Of a stretch of 34,322 nt of DNA, positions 19,801 through 27,807 are shown piece after piece. The DNA is from an uncultured Saprospiraceae bacterium (GTDB taxonomy: Bacteria > Bacteroidota > Bacteroidia > Chitinophagales > Saprospiraceae). The position numbers and the translations under genes are program-made. How positions within the stretch are numbered: position 1 is the first letter of the stretch; every line of letters starts with the position of its first letter. The stretch spans positions 1 through 34,322 of the forward strand of contig CALLWB010000080.1 in assembly GCA_938016265.1 (NCBI GenBank). Reading direction: 5' to 3'. The notes under the pieces were generated by a model. That model had not been told where the DNA came from, did not search any database, and saw only the letters and a program-made list of their open reading frames with translations.

Positions 19801-22067
19801 ACTGAGTCATCTTGTTCAAACATAAATCCAGCTGGCAACCCACAAACCGGGTCTCCAATAAGTGGAGTAAAATCCCAGTGATGAACTATCGTATCTGCGA
19901 CTATTGTTTGTACAGGTGCGGGCATCTCACAAGTATAAGTGACGTCTGATGAAACATCAATAATATCTACTTGCCCTCCAGATACTGAAAATGCCTCACT
20001 TCCTCCGGGCATGGTGTATTTCATTTCAAGGTGTGCATTGTCATAGGAAGTAGCTCCTATCTGTGTTGAAACTGCATAAATCCGAACGCTATCGCACGGT
20101 AATGCAGTCTTTAAGTTTTGAGCGGGAAGTGTAGCAGGATCAGCCAGTGTTGTACCAGAAGGATCTGCATATCCTAAATTTAGTCGCTCCGACCAGGAAT
20201 TGTAGGTGGTCAAACCGCCGTCTACACAACCTGGGCAATGTGGCACGAGATTGAGGTCAGTACATCCCCATTCTTGTATACATTCACAGGAGTTATCGCA
20301 ATTATAAACTACGCTTGTTGCTATTTCTAATGGTTCGCCATCCCATGCTGCGCAGGAGAAAGTGATGTCTGTAGTGAAACATACATTAAGTTCTCCTCCA
20401 TTGTTTAGTTTTCCTGAAACCATTAGCGTGTCTCCATTTGCTGTGCCAGTAGCGAGCGCCCCATCCATTGTTGGATTGCCAGCATAAGTAACACCAGCAG
20501 GTAATATCATTTGTAATGAAACAGTATCAGTAGGACAACCAAGGCCTCCATAAATACCAAGTCTATAACTTTGGCAAACTTCAAATGTGATGGTCTGATT
20601 GTCTGCAACATCTGTTGGTCCAGCTGCGGTGGTTCCATCTGATATTTCATAATAAGAAAGATGATTCGATCGAGAGATAATAGAAGTTTCTTTCGCTGCG
20701 CTGCATTGATCAAGGTAACAAGTTTGATTTTGGAACCTCTGATAATAATGATAGGTTGGGCATTCGACCTTACAATCATATTCTACTTCTACCCGAACAA
20801 CAACAGACTGGCCGACTGGCAAATCGTCATACTCCCCATCGCCATCGAGGTCATCAAGTCCAACTCCCGCTCCATCCGGATCACTGGCAAGTTCCGCCAT
20901 ATTTACAAACTGAGGAGAGTCAATACCATTTCCATATCCATTAACCAGAGTATCTGTTAGTGGAGTTCCATTGATAGAAAAATTGGCAAAATGCTCATGT
21001 GTCTGGAATAAAATTGAGTTAGAATATCCCATTCCAAACTTAAATATCATTCCATAGGCAGTTCCTGCGCCGACTTCAGCTTCTGTACCATTGTTCGTAT
21101 AGGTAACTTCGAAAATAGCGTTTGTGCAGGAGTTTCCAGAGGAGAAGAGGGCTTCCTGAGTAGTAATATTAGGAACTCCATTTGCAATATTAATTTGGCC
21201 GTTTTTTACTTGTTCCTGGCAAACACTGCTGCTGCATCCCCATCCTGCTACATAGGAGGAAGAAGGACTACAATTTTTTATAGTAAAGTTTTCTGTTATT
21301 GTTATTTCCTCCCCGTTGTCAAAACAGGCATCTGCATTACCAAAACCAGAAATAACTGCTGCATCCAGCGTATAGAAAACCGTATCTCCACTTACATTTG
21401 TTGGTACCACGGTTGTCCCGGAGGCAGTCAAGGAATTATGTGTATTACCAGAATTGACGGTATAAAAATCTACTTCATTTAAACATCCAAATCCACCATT
21501 TGTAATCTTTATATCTCTATCGTGTGTTGAATTTACTGCTCCGGTAACACTAGGAGGTTGTAAAAGAGACATAGATGGAAAGAGGACGTCATAAGAATTG
21601 ATTAGTGGATCTAGTTCAGAAACAACAAGACCTAAATCCGAATTGACATACACGGAGTCTTTAAATACCGTACCCGCTTGGGCAGCAAGCAACGCCTCAC
21701 AATCAGCAGTTCTAGTGATTGTAAAGGTCACCATATCTCCTGCTATTAAATCAGGAGGCGTTATCCTTATTATTGGAGCATTCAAATCTGCAATTGATTC
21801 TTCGAAAACGGTAAGTCCATTATTTGAACTTACGGTTGCAACAGAACCAGGAACATACACGATACCAGGAGGTAATTCCAATGTAATATTGCAATTGTCA
21901 GCATCGTTGTTCGTAATCGTAATTTCTACTGTTAGTTCACTATTATCCTGGCAGACACTAAGTCCTGCTGCTGGGCTTGGATAATCTATGGTCGCTTGTC
22001 CCAATATTTCACCTATGGAAAATAGATATAAAAAAAGTAGTGCGAGCTTTAGCTTGTTAACATTCAT
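16875..22067 (-). CDS. Large secreted cell-surface protein with T9SS type A sorting domain (DUF11-like repeats)
   Basis: This 1730-residue protein has a signal peptide (about 1-24, ending ILGQA). A series of beta-sandwich segments resembles DUF11/conserved-repeat modules: VEITITNNDADNCNITLELP near residue 50, and later repeats of the pattern 'xGxxVxFTIxxxxDC'. Many cysteines are spread through the body. Residues about 1545-1640 form the fibronectin-like module commonly found before the sorting domain (ECSSFSGESTTKGIDLTWTT). The C-terminus from residue 1649 (YPNPTEG, then SLGERIAVMQKDLSSG and APGVYFIQLEN) is a classic type A T9SS sorting domain, so the protein is exported by T9SS and retained at the surface or released. 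It converges on the SprB-repeat gene. A structural or adhesive surface role is an inference; no catalytic motif is visible. Confidence 0.88.
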   Translation of the reverse strand: MNVNKLKLALLFLYLFSIGEILGQATIDYPSPAAGLSVCQDNSELTVEITITNNDADNCNITLELPPGIVYVPGSVATVSSNNGLTVFEESIADLNAPIIRITPPDLIAGDMVTFTITRTADCEALLAAQAGTVFKDSVYVNSDLGLVVSELDPLINSYDVLFPSMSLLQPPSVTGAVNSTHDRDIKITNGGFGCLNEVDFYTVNSGNTHNSLTASGTTVVPTNVSGDTVFYTLDAAVISGFGNADACFDNGEEITITENFTIKNCSPSSSYVAGWGCSSSVCQEQVKNGQINIANGVPNITTQEALFSSGNSCTNAIFEVTYTNNGTEAEVGAGTAYGMIFKFGMGYSNSILFQTHEHFANFSINGTPLTDTLVNGYGNGIDSPQFVNMAELASDPDGAGVGLDDLDGDGEYDDLPVGQSVVVRVEVEYDCKVECPTYHYYQRFQNQTCYLDQCSAAKETSIISRSNHLSYYEISDGTTAAGPTDVADNQTITFEVCQSYRLGIYGGLGCPTDTVSLQMILPAGVTYAGNPTMDGALATGTANGDTLMVSGKLNNGGELNVCFTTDITFSCAAWDGEPLEIATSVVYNCDNSCECIQEWGCTDLNLVPHCPGCVDGGLTTYNSWSERLNLGYADPSGTTLADPATLPAQNLKTALPCDSVRIYAVSTQIGATSYDNAHLEMKYTMPGGSEAFSVSGGQVDIIDVSSDVTYTCEMPAPVQTIVADTIVHHWDFTPLIGDPVCGLPAGFMFEQDDSVDVYIDVKILENASYENIPSTTLADLRFKHYNLAPITNEEMYCDTWGSELYLHKREYEFWVGSGGVNNGCTSFSNWMSYRFMHGSSDIYPGEIRPYAKVDSFVVVINTGDVFDPSVTPELWSRGTPADGYPGDEIVTNLPPPTIVGNRLTWVNTGDWPLGDMIVTGHSGYWVAFNLMTTCGSVPGNVDYKVYTTEAGDFDDPSCYNPVLVEKSRFFTNRQPSLSVTDLTGCISATKPVEFWDLEIRNTTGARDAEYVWVGFEDLLSGINVTNVLDLNNGGIPITTLNYADGKWIQLTDLLAGGTTYRIRIEFEYTSCEPDELRVLSSFDCGVYPSDPTILNCTPAETILEVKPVESEVQINRTQWPIGAQNLCDTLFYEIELNSSQLSYLVDPSLDILLATGLTLAGDPLVEYPGGSNAWEAIPATINGSLANIAINQHSAVSMDGIPGTQDALVPEDRNVKVQMKFITDCSFFAGSRFQFIAHGDQPCTGPALGDGVTSVTPPIDIAGVSPPYSTINTITSDPLQGCTNAETIEFDVLFTGGSTSGNDTAYITIPQGIEYVANSFACMPATAVPSCPTLIDAITDVSGITKLKMAYPAGITDGSQVMFSIDVMNTPDGGCSTPKLILLENVISVPGPACATAPGGFCPEIGVVSGSKSIDIEIQKPDLALDNLCGFYSSWPAGTSFQLEGDIVNSGSDLPANDSLYVEVFCADATGAATGAPIGSIVIPGPLAAGATATFSGVVVGSCDPTLGVVSTIQPMNSLGKENCMCNDLASFFCNDLVLPIECSSFSGESTTKGIDLTWTTEFEIDNKGFYLHRSEDGLDYRSIAWIDGSGETTEQTTYRFTDPEAIFASTYYYKISQLDLDGSSEFVCDVLTVNTGSKYKDPKNEVYPNPTEGLISIVTYSSIENDYVNVNVFSSLGERIAVMQKDLSSGFNSFEFDLSEFAPGVYFIQLENSNKQHSEHRIVKANYK

Positions 22068-22524
22068 TGTTTTGATTTTTTAGATGGTCACTAATTAAAC
22101 TGCAGATAATTGGAATTGCAGGTCAGCATTTTTTACTAAAAACGTGACATTCAAAACATTTTTTCATTTTAACACAGACTAATTCAAGCTGCATTTGAGA
22201 CAAAATTCAGTATCAAAATTATAGCCTTTGGAAATATTCGTATTATAAAAAATTAAATGGTTTTATTTTGGATTGGAGATTAGTGGATTGAAAACGAATG
22301 TCGTAGGGTTGAACCATCATTCGCAATCTGTCAATCGTTTTTGGGATATCGATAGGAAAGTTTGTAGCGGACATCTAAGAAAAGTACAAAAGATATTAAG
22401 TACTAACCTGTATTGATCATTTGTGGTTTGTAGGCATCGGGAGAGGGCGAATGATGATTCGCTCCTACAGCTATAATCTATTCAAAAAGCGATGGAACCG
22501 TCGTGAATGCGTTGTTACTGTCAA
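22068..22524. other. Intergenic region with a REP-like palindrome
   Basis: This gene-free stretch of 457 bp separates the large secreted protein (-) from the rhodanese gene (-). It is AT-rich on its right (upstream of the secreted-protein gene, 22080-22270) and more mixed nearer the rhodanese gene. It carries a short palindrome, GCGAATGATGATTCGC (22447-22462), flanked by GAG/CTCCTAC, of the kind often dispersed in genomes. No promoter matching the Bacteroidota consensus was found for the secreted-protein gene. Confidence 0.55.
22447..22462. repeat. REP-like short palindrome
   Basis: GCGAAT and ATTCGC form a 6-bp inverted repeat around GATG, with partial pairing extending into GAGG and CTCC on the flanks. 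Palindromes of the form 'GGGCGAAT...ATTCGCCC' are commonly dispersed in bacterial genomes. Only one copy is seen in the window, so the repeat status is an inference. Confidence 0.4.
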
Positions 22525-23028
22525 TTAATAGACTTTTTCTCCTTTTTCCAGCCATTGGCCCCACTTTTTATTGTAGGCGTGTACTTTTTGGGTGGTGCCG
22601 TTTTCGTCCACGACTTCGTTGCCTTGGTTGACCCATTCAAAAATACTACCGTACAGGTTGTAGACATTTTTGTATCCTAGTTCTTGCAATTTTTCTCCTA
22701 TTTTTTCACTTCGATAGCCGACTGAACAATAGACTACAATCGTATCGTCTTTAGATAATCCGGCGAGTTTTTCCTTGTCAAAGGACTCATAACCAACACA
22801 TTTTGCATTTTGAAGATGGCTGACGTCGTATTCAGATTCAGGGCGGGCGTCAAGCAATATTGGACTTTCGAGTTCTTTCAATTCTTCGCAGGTGATATAG
22901 GGTACGGTTTGGTCCAACAGTCCATCCAGCATTTGCTCGAAAGAAACGTTTTCACTTTTCTGAGCGATTCCAGAACATCCCATCATTCCGACAAAAAGAG
23001 TTAACAACAAGTACTTCGCGTGATTCAT
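22525..23028 (-). CDS. Rhodanese-domain lipoprotein
   Basis: This 167-residue protein has a lipoprotein signal (LLLTLFVGMMGC, Cys18) and a single rhodanese domain (about 42-135). The features are the CH2A-like segment LLDARPESEYDVSHLQNA (58-75) and the active-site loop CSVGYRS with catalytic Cys101, followed by GYKNVYNLYGSIFEWVNQG. Rhodanese domains transfer sulfane sulfur or sense redox state. The lipid anchor places this one in the periplasm or at a membrane. It is divergent from the FAD oxidoreductase/polyferredoxin pair, with a 201-bp shared upstream region. That suggests, without proving, a link to periplasmic sulfur or redox chemistry. Confidence 0.9.
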   Translation of the reverse strand: MNHAKYLLLTLFVGMMGCSGIAQKSENVSFEQMLDGLLDQTVPYITCEELKELESPILLDARPESEYDVSHLQNAKCVGYESFDKEKLAGLSKDDTIVVYCSVGYRSEKIGEKLQELGYKNVYNLYGSIFEWVNQGNEVVDENGTTQKVHAYNKKWGQWLEKGEKVY

Positions 23029-23074
23029 ATTGAACTTTTTAAAAATTGTTTTGTAAACTACGATTGTGATAAAT

Positions 23075-23082
23075 CAAAGATA
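23075..23082 (-). promoter_or_regulatory. Candidate -7 promoter box for the rhodanese gene
   Basis: On the minus strand the box reads TATCTTTG, an exact match to the Bacteroidota -7 consensus, 46 bp upstream of the rhodanese start codon. No good TTG is found at the expected -33 distance, so this is a partial match. Confidence 0.45.
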
Positions 23083-23229
23083 AGGCCATTGTTGGAAAGA
23101 TGCACGATTGGGTGTGTCAATCCAACGACATCCTAATCATATTATTTACCAAAAAATGTACATTTACATAGAAAATAAGTTAATTAGTCCCTTCGGACCT
23201 GGTTTTTTAATGATTAATACATTGAGAAT

Positions 23230-24570
23230 ATGCACATAGCAATAATTGGAAATGGAATAAGCGGAGTCACTGCAGCCAGACACCTACGAAAACAAAGTGA
23301 TCACAAGATTACGCTGATTTCAGCCGAAACGGATCATTTTTTTTCGCGGACAGCGCTGATGTATATCTACATGGGGCATATGCGATACAAGGATACTAAG
23401 CCTTACGAAGATTACTTTTGGAGTAAAAACAGAATTGAGCTGCGAAAGGATTATGTAGAACAAATAGATTTCCAGTCTAAGATATTAAATATGAAGGGCG
23501 GAAATTTGAAGTACGACAAACTGATCCTTGCTGTTGGTTCAGCACCCAACAAATTTGGTTGGCCTGGTCAAGATCTCAAAGGCGTTGGTGGACTCTACTC
23601 TTTTCAGGATCTCGAAAATATGGAAGCCTACAGCCCCAATCTAAAACACGCCGTCATTGTTGGTGGTGGGTTGATTGGTATCGAAATGGCGGAGATGTTT
23701 CACAGTCGGCACATTCCTGTCACTTTTCTTGTTCGAGAAGCTAGCTATTGGAATGGCGTCCTCCCGCCTGAAGAGTCCGCAATGATCAACCGTCACATCC
23801 TTGAACACGGTATCGACTTGCGACTAAGCACGGAGCTGAAAGAAATCCTCCCCAACGATAAAGGAGAAGCCACCGCCGTTATAACCAACAAAGAAGAAAA
23901 AATCGATTGTCAGTTTGTAGGACTTACCGCCGGCGTACATCCAAACATCCGTTTTCTGAAAAACACAACGTTGGAGGTCCAAAAAGGTATTTTGGTCAAC
24001 GAATACCTGGAAACTAACCTGCCTGATGTCTATGCAATAGGAGACTGCGCGCAAGCAGAAAACCCCTTACCTGGAAGACGGCCAATTGAAGCAATCTGGT
24101 ATACAGGACGAATGATGGGAGAAACCGTCGCCTACAATATTTGCGGGAAGAAGATTGCCTACGACCCAGGATTCTGGTTCAACTCGGCCAAGTTTTTTGA
24201 TATCGAATATCAAGTCTACGGCACAATGCCCGCAAAATTACCGGAGGACCACGAAACCCTCTATTGGGAGCACACCGACGGCAAAAAGAGCATTCGAATT
24301 AATTATAATAAAAACACCCAGCAAGTAGAAGGTTTTAACTTGATGGGTGTCCGATTTAGAAGCGAGGTTTGCGAAAAATGGATCAAGGAAAAAACGGCCA
24401 TCAAAGAGGTACTGCAAAACCTTGGACTGGCCAATTTCGATCCTGAATTTTATCCGCAATTTGAGAAGGATGTAGTCGCAACCTACAACAATAAAACTGG
24501 GGAAAATTTAAGGTTAAAACCCAATCAGAAACTGAACGCAGTGCAGCGTTTTCTTAAATCATTTTCGTAG
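23230..24570 (+). CDS. FAD/NAD(P)-dependent oxidoreductase (pyridine nucleotide-disulfide reductase fold)
   Basis: This 446-residue flavoprotein has the N-terminal FAD Rossmann motif IIGNGISG (residues 5-12). The second Rossmann motif for NAD(P)H is VGGGLIG (144-150), and the FAD-closing motif YAIGDCA lies at 268-274. There is no CxxxxC redox pair near the N-terminus, so it is not a disulfide reductase. It more closely resembles ferredoxin/rubredoxin reductases and the flavin part of NirB-type proteins. A C-terminal extension (about 330-446) is less typical. The next gene starts 24 bp downstream and encodes a membrane iron-sulfur protein. The pair probably moves electrons from NAD(P)H to iron-sulfur centres at the membrane (inference). 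Confidence 0.87.
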   Translation: MHIAIIGNGISGVTAARHLRKQSDHKITLISAETDHFFSRTALMYIYMGHMRYKDTKPYEDYFWSKNRIELRKDYVEQIDFQSKILNMKGGNLKYDKLILAVGSAPNKFGWPGQDLKGVGGLYSFQDLENMEAYSPNLKHAVIVGGGLIGIEMAEMFHSRHIPVTFLVREASYWNGVLPPEESAMINRHILEHGIDLRLSTELKEILPNDKGEATAVITNKEEKIDCQFVGLTAGVHPNIRFLKNTTLEVQKGILVNEYLETNLPDVYAIGDCAQAENPLPGRRPIEAIWYTGRMMGETVAYNICGKKIAYDPGFWFNSAKFFDIEYQVYGTMPAKLPEDHETLYWEHTDGKKSIRINYNKNTQQVEGFNLMGVRFRSEVCEKWIKEKTAIKEVLQNLGLANFDPEFYPQFEKDVVATYNNKTGENLRLKPNQKLNAVQRFLKSFS

Positions 24571-24594
24571 GAAATTCCATCAAAAAATAGTTCT

Positions 24595-25968
24595 ATGAGT
24601 CAGGTAAATAGTAGTCTAGCCCTTTCTAATCCTCAGCAACTTGAAATAAGTGCACTTCAAAAAGTAGCCCTTGCTTTGGTTGGACTTGGGTTGTTGGTTT
24701 TAATCATCGCTTTTGCTGGTGCTCAGGTTGTTTCGTCCTGGGTGATGTTTCGAATTTCATTTTTTGGGATTGCTATGGGCAGTCTTTTATACACGCAACA
24801 GGAGTACAAAAACAAACCGGAAGGGATTAAAAACAATGGTGTCTTTTTTAAAAGCATTTCCTCGGGGGGCGTTGTTGCGTGGATATTGGGTATTGTGGTC
24901 ACGGGCTTTTATGTTTGCTTGTATTGGTTTCCTGCCTTGTTGGAAGGGATCATTCGAATGCATGATGGGTTGAGTATGATCTTGCGTGGAAAAATTGCGG
25001 ACCAATGGTTTGTCTATGGGACGTTCTATACGGTGGCGGTATTGTTGATGGGAATAAAATTCATTTACAAATATCGGCACAACAAATATCAGACAATTCG
25101 GACGCTTTCCGTGATGTTTTTCCAACTTGGGTTTGCTTATTTGCTTCCTGCTTTTTTGGCGGCGATGAATCAACCGGAGGAGTATTTCTCTTACTTCTGG
25201 CCTTTAGATTCTTATGCTTTACGTCCTGATTGGATTGGTAGTAAAGCAGGGATTGGCAATTTTGGGTATTTTGTAATCATCACTGGATTTTTATTGCCGT
25301 TTGTCGTGACGCCCATTCTTACTTATTTGTATGGTAAGCGGTGGTACTGCTCTTGGGTTTGTGGTTGTGGGGGTTTGGCAGAAACGGCAGGCGATCCTTT
25401 CCGACAACTGTCCGACAAATCAATGAAAGCCTGGAAAATTGAACGATGGATGATTTACTCTGTGCTAGTCGCAATAACCTTATTGACCGTCTTACTTTGG
25501 GTCAATCATCAAACGCATAATAACTTGCTGGGCGGTATTACAGAGCCGTATAAAAAGACCTATGGTTTTCTGATCGCTCAAATGTTTTCTGGAGTGATTG
25601 GTGTTGGGTTTTATCCGATCATGGGGAGTCGTGTTTGGTGTCGGTTTGGCTGTCCGATGGCGGCGATACTTGGTTTACAGCAGAAATTCTTTTCTCGGTT
25701 TCGTATTACTACGAATGGAGGGCAGTGTATTTCTTGTGGTAATTGTTCGACGTATTGTGAGATGGGGATTGATGTGCGGCATTATGCGCAGCGGGGGCAG
25801 AATATTGTCCGGGCGTCTTGTGTTGGTTGTGGGATCTGTGCGGCGGTTTGTCCGCGTGGGGTGCTGAAGTTGGAGAATGGATCGGTGGATATTGATCAGC
25901 GGACGGAGGAGTTGAAGACGATTCATATTTCTGCGGATGAAGTGGGGATTTTGGAAATGGATGCGTAG
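24595..25968 (+). CDS. Membrane polyferredoxin, NapH/NosR/RdxA-like 4Fe-4S protein
   Basis: This 457-residue protein has about five to six membrane segments (around 25-45, 95-118, 140-158, 172-190, 225-245, 288-305). Two membrane-facing cysteine motifs are present: CSWVCGCGG (252-260) and CRFGCP (349-354). Two ferredoxin-type clusters follow at the C-terminus: CISCGNCSTYC (378-388) and CVGCGICAAVCP (409-420). CxxxCGCGG/CxxxCP-type motifs are typical of the NapH, NosR, RdxA and CcoG families, which carry electrons from quinol or flavoproteins to periplasmic reductases or to copper-centre assembly. It is co-transcribed with the FAD/NAD oxidoreductase. No nitrate, nitrous oxide or cytochrome oxidase genes are near, so the final electron acceptor is unknown. 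Confidence 0.87.
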   Translation: MSQVNSSLALSNPQQLEISALQKVALALVGLGLLVLIIAFAGAQVVSSWVMFRISFFGIAMGSLLYTQQEYKNKPEGIKNNGVFFKSISSGGVVAWILGIVVTGFYVCLYWFPALLEGIIRMHDGLSMILRGKIADQWFVYGTFYTVAVLLMGIKFIYKYRHNKYQTIRTLSVMFFQLGFAYLLPAFLAAMNQPEEYFSYFWPLDSYALRPDWIGSKAGIGNFGYFVIITGFLLPFVVTPILTYLYGKRWYCSWVCGCGGLAETAGDPFRQLSDKSMKAWKIERWMIYSVLVAITLLTVLLWVNHQTHNNLLGGITEPYKKTYGFLIAQMFSGVIGVGFYPIMGSRVWCRFGCPMAAILGLQQKFFSRFRITTNGGQCISCGNCSTYCEMGIDVRHYAQRGQNIVRASCVGCGICAAVCPRGVLKLENGSVDIDQRTEELKTIHISADEVGILEMDA

Positions 25969-26553
25969 GAGAGTTGGTCTAAAAAAATTAGATTACCCTC
26001 AAACAACGTTATTTTGCCCTATTTTAAGTGCTTGTTTTATTAAGTTAAAGCAATCGCAGCGGGTATGTTTATTTTTCCCAATCAATGAAAAAACGACCAG
26101 AAGCCGATCCAACGGTGTGCCAGTCCAGACAAAAAATCTTGTTAAAATAAATCGGCAGCCGACGCTGTTGTCCCTCAACACTATTTCAACGGACTCCCAC
26201 TCGCTTGCTACAAAAGTAGTCTGTAGAACACCGAGGATAATCGGGCAGATTTAGAAAAATAAAACAAAATCGTTTTGGGGACGTTTAAAAAATAGGCGAG
26301 AAAAATTTAATGTGAAGATTGGATCCCACAGGTTTCGCCGTCGCGGTTTCTTGACTTTTTGAACAGTTGTTCAAAACGCTGCGGGATGCTGAAGAAATCT
26401 GGCAGCGCAGCGGTCTATTTTTCGGCACATGCTTTGCTTTATATAGGGGTGAAGTTTTAAAGCAAAAAGAAGGAGACATTTTAAACCTGAAGTTTTGAAG
26501 GACTCTTATTTAAAATTGTCGTATTTTCGTAATCCACATCAAATTGATACAAC
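25969..26553. other. Intergenic region with palindromes, no gene
   Basis: This stretch of 585 bp has no supportable coding sequence. It contains a perfect operator-like inverted repeat (26357-26376) and a second hairpin from CGCTGC/GCAGCG about 30 bp further on (around 26378-26409). TATTTTCG at about 26521-26528 is a near-match to a -7 promoter box for the first thioredoxin-like gene, with a poorly spaced -33 box. Confidence 0.5.
26357..26376. promoter_or_regulatory. Perfect 20-bp inverted repeat, possible operator
   Basis: TTTTGAACA and TGTTCAAAA are exact reverse complements around a 2-bp centre. GAACnnnnGTTC is a form often bound by TetR-family repressors. No regulator gene of that kind lies in the window. 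It sits about 180 bp upstream of the first thioredoxin-like gene, far for a simple promoter operator. Confidence 0.35.
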
Positions 26554-27729
26554 ATGAGATTATTAGTACTTATAGGAATTATGGCCTTTTCAGGGCTTTT
26601 TACTACCGCTCAGGCAGAGGGAATTGAGTTTTTTAAGGGCACTTGGAAAGAGGCGCTTGCGGAAGCTGAACGGACGAACAAACTGGTATTTGTAGACGCT
26701 TACACTTCTTGGTGTGGGCCTTGCAAACGAATGGCAAAAGAGATTTTCCCGCTGAAAGATGTTGGGGAGTTTTACAATGCCAACTTTATCAACATGAAAA
26801 TGGATATGGAAAAAGGCGAAGGCCGGACAGTCCGATCTAAGTACAATGTCAATGCCTTTCCTACGTTTTTGTTTGTCGACCATTCTGGCAAGTTGCAGTA
26901 CATGTCTAAAGGAGGAAAACCTGCCGACCGATTTATCGGAATGGGGAAAACAGCATTAACGAAAGTTGACTATACTGGCGACTATACTGACCGATATGAG
27001 GAAGGCGAACGTGATGAGGAATTACTCTACAATTATGCGTACGCCTTAATGAAGTCCAATAAACCGTCCTTGAAAGTGGCCAATGAATACTTGCAGACGC
27101 AAGAGGACAAAACCTCCGACAAAAATCTAAAATTTATTATGGATTTGGCGACAGAAAGTGATTCGAGAATTTTTACGATGTTTATGAAGAATCGGGCTAA
27201 AATTGAAGCGATGAGAGATGGTGCGTCTGTCAATGATAAGATCGAAGCTGCCTGCAAAAAAACAGTCGACAAAGCTATCGAATATAAGTCTACGGATTTA
27301 TTAGCGGAAGCGAAAGAAAATATGAACCAACACTATCCCTCACAAGCCGAAGCATTTGGGGTAGACAGCGACATGGCCTTCTTCAAGGCGACAGGCGATC
27401 AGGCAAACTACCTGAAGGTTTGTGACAAATACTTGAAGAAAACGGCTAAAAACAATGCTGCAGCGCATAATAGAATTGCGAGTTCACTCCTTTCCGATTT
27501 TGGAGAAGACAGCAAGGCGATGGCGAAGGCGGAAAGCTGGGCAAAAAAGGCAGCCGAGTTTGGCGGACTAAGTGAATACAACATGACGTACGCCAATATC
27601 CTGTATGCCAATGGCAAAAAACAACAGGCCCTCAATGCGGCTAAAACAGCGGCAGATTTAGCAAAAGCGGAAAACAAAAAACAAGGAAAGATCATGGCTT
27701 TCATCAAAAAGATCGAAAGCGAATTATAA
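26554..27729 (+). CDS. Secreted thioredoxin-like protein with C-terminal helical repeats (copy 1)
   Basis: This 391-residue protein has a signal peptide (LLVLIGIMAFSGLFTTAQA, about 1-21) and a thioredoxin-like domain (about 24-135). The active site is WCGPCK with Cys54 and Cys57, and the cis-proline is in NAFPTF (Pro103). Lys/Ala-rich helical, TPR-like segments follow from about 150 to the end. The family acts in the periplasm as a disulfide reductase or isomerase, or as a sensor; substrates are unknown. The adjacent downstream gene encodes a paralogue, and the two align without gaps through about residue 110. The WCGPC motif is intact, so both are predicted to be redox-active. Confidence 0.9.
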   Translation: MRLLVLIGIMAFSGLFTTAQAEGIEFFKGTWKEALAEAERTNKLVFVDAYTSWCGPCKRMAKEIFPLKDVGEFYNANFINMKMDMEKGEGRTVRSKYNVNAFPTFLFVDHSGKLQYMSKGGKPADRFIGMGKTALTKVDYTGDYTDRYEEGERDEELLYNYAYALMKSNKPSLKVANEYLQTQEDKTSDKNLKFIMDLATESDSRIFTMFMKNRAKIEAMRDGASVNDKIEAACKKTVDKAIEYKSTDLLAEAKENMNQHYPSQAEAFGVDSDMAFFKATGDQANYLKVCDKYLKKTAKNNAAAHNRIASSLLSDFGEDSKAMAKAESWAKKAAEFGGLSEYNMTYANILYANGKKQQALNAAKTAADLAKAENKKQGKIMAFIKKIESEL

Positions 27730-27758
27730 TCGTCCGTACCTTTCGTTATTCCCATTTT

Positions 27759-27774
27759 GGTCGTAATTGCGACC
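27759..27774. repeat. 16-bp near-palindrome between the two thioredoxin-like genes
   Basis: GGTCGTAATTGCGACC is a perfect palindrome except for one T/G wobble pair, and TATTTTT follows on the plus strand. It may act as a weak terminator or processing hairpin between the paralogues. Similar GGTCGCAATT-type palindromes are, to my knowledge, recurrent in Bacteroidota, but only one copy is here. Confidence 0.45.
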
Positions 27775-27807
27775 TATTTTTCAAAAATAATGATACAAAT
27801 TACCTTC

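Noticed and set aside
25598-25926. Frames on both strands within the polyferredoxin gene
   Set aside because: They lie in the GC-skewed 3' end of a gene with clear ferredoxin motifs; their Gly/Val- and Arg/Thr-rich products are translation shadows.
26285-26479. 64-codon minus-strand frame in the gap before the thioredoxin-like genes
   Set aside because: No recognisable features, and it covers two palindromes that explain the region better.
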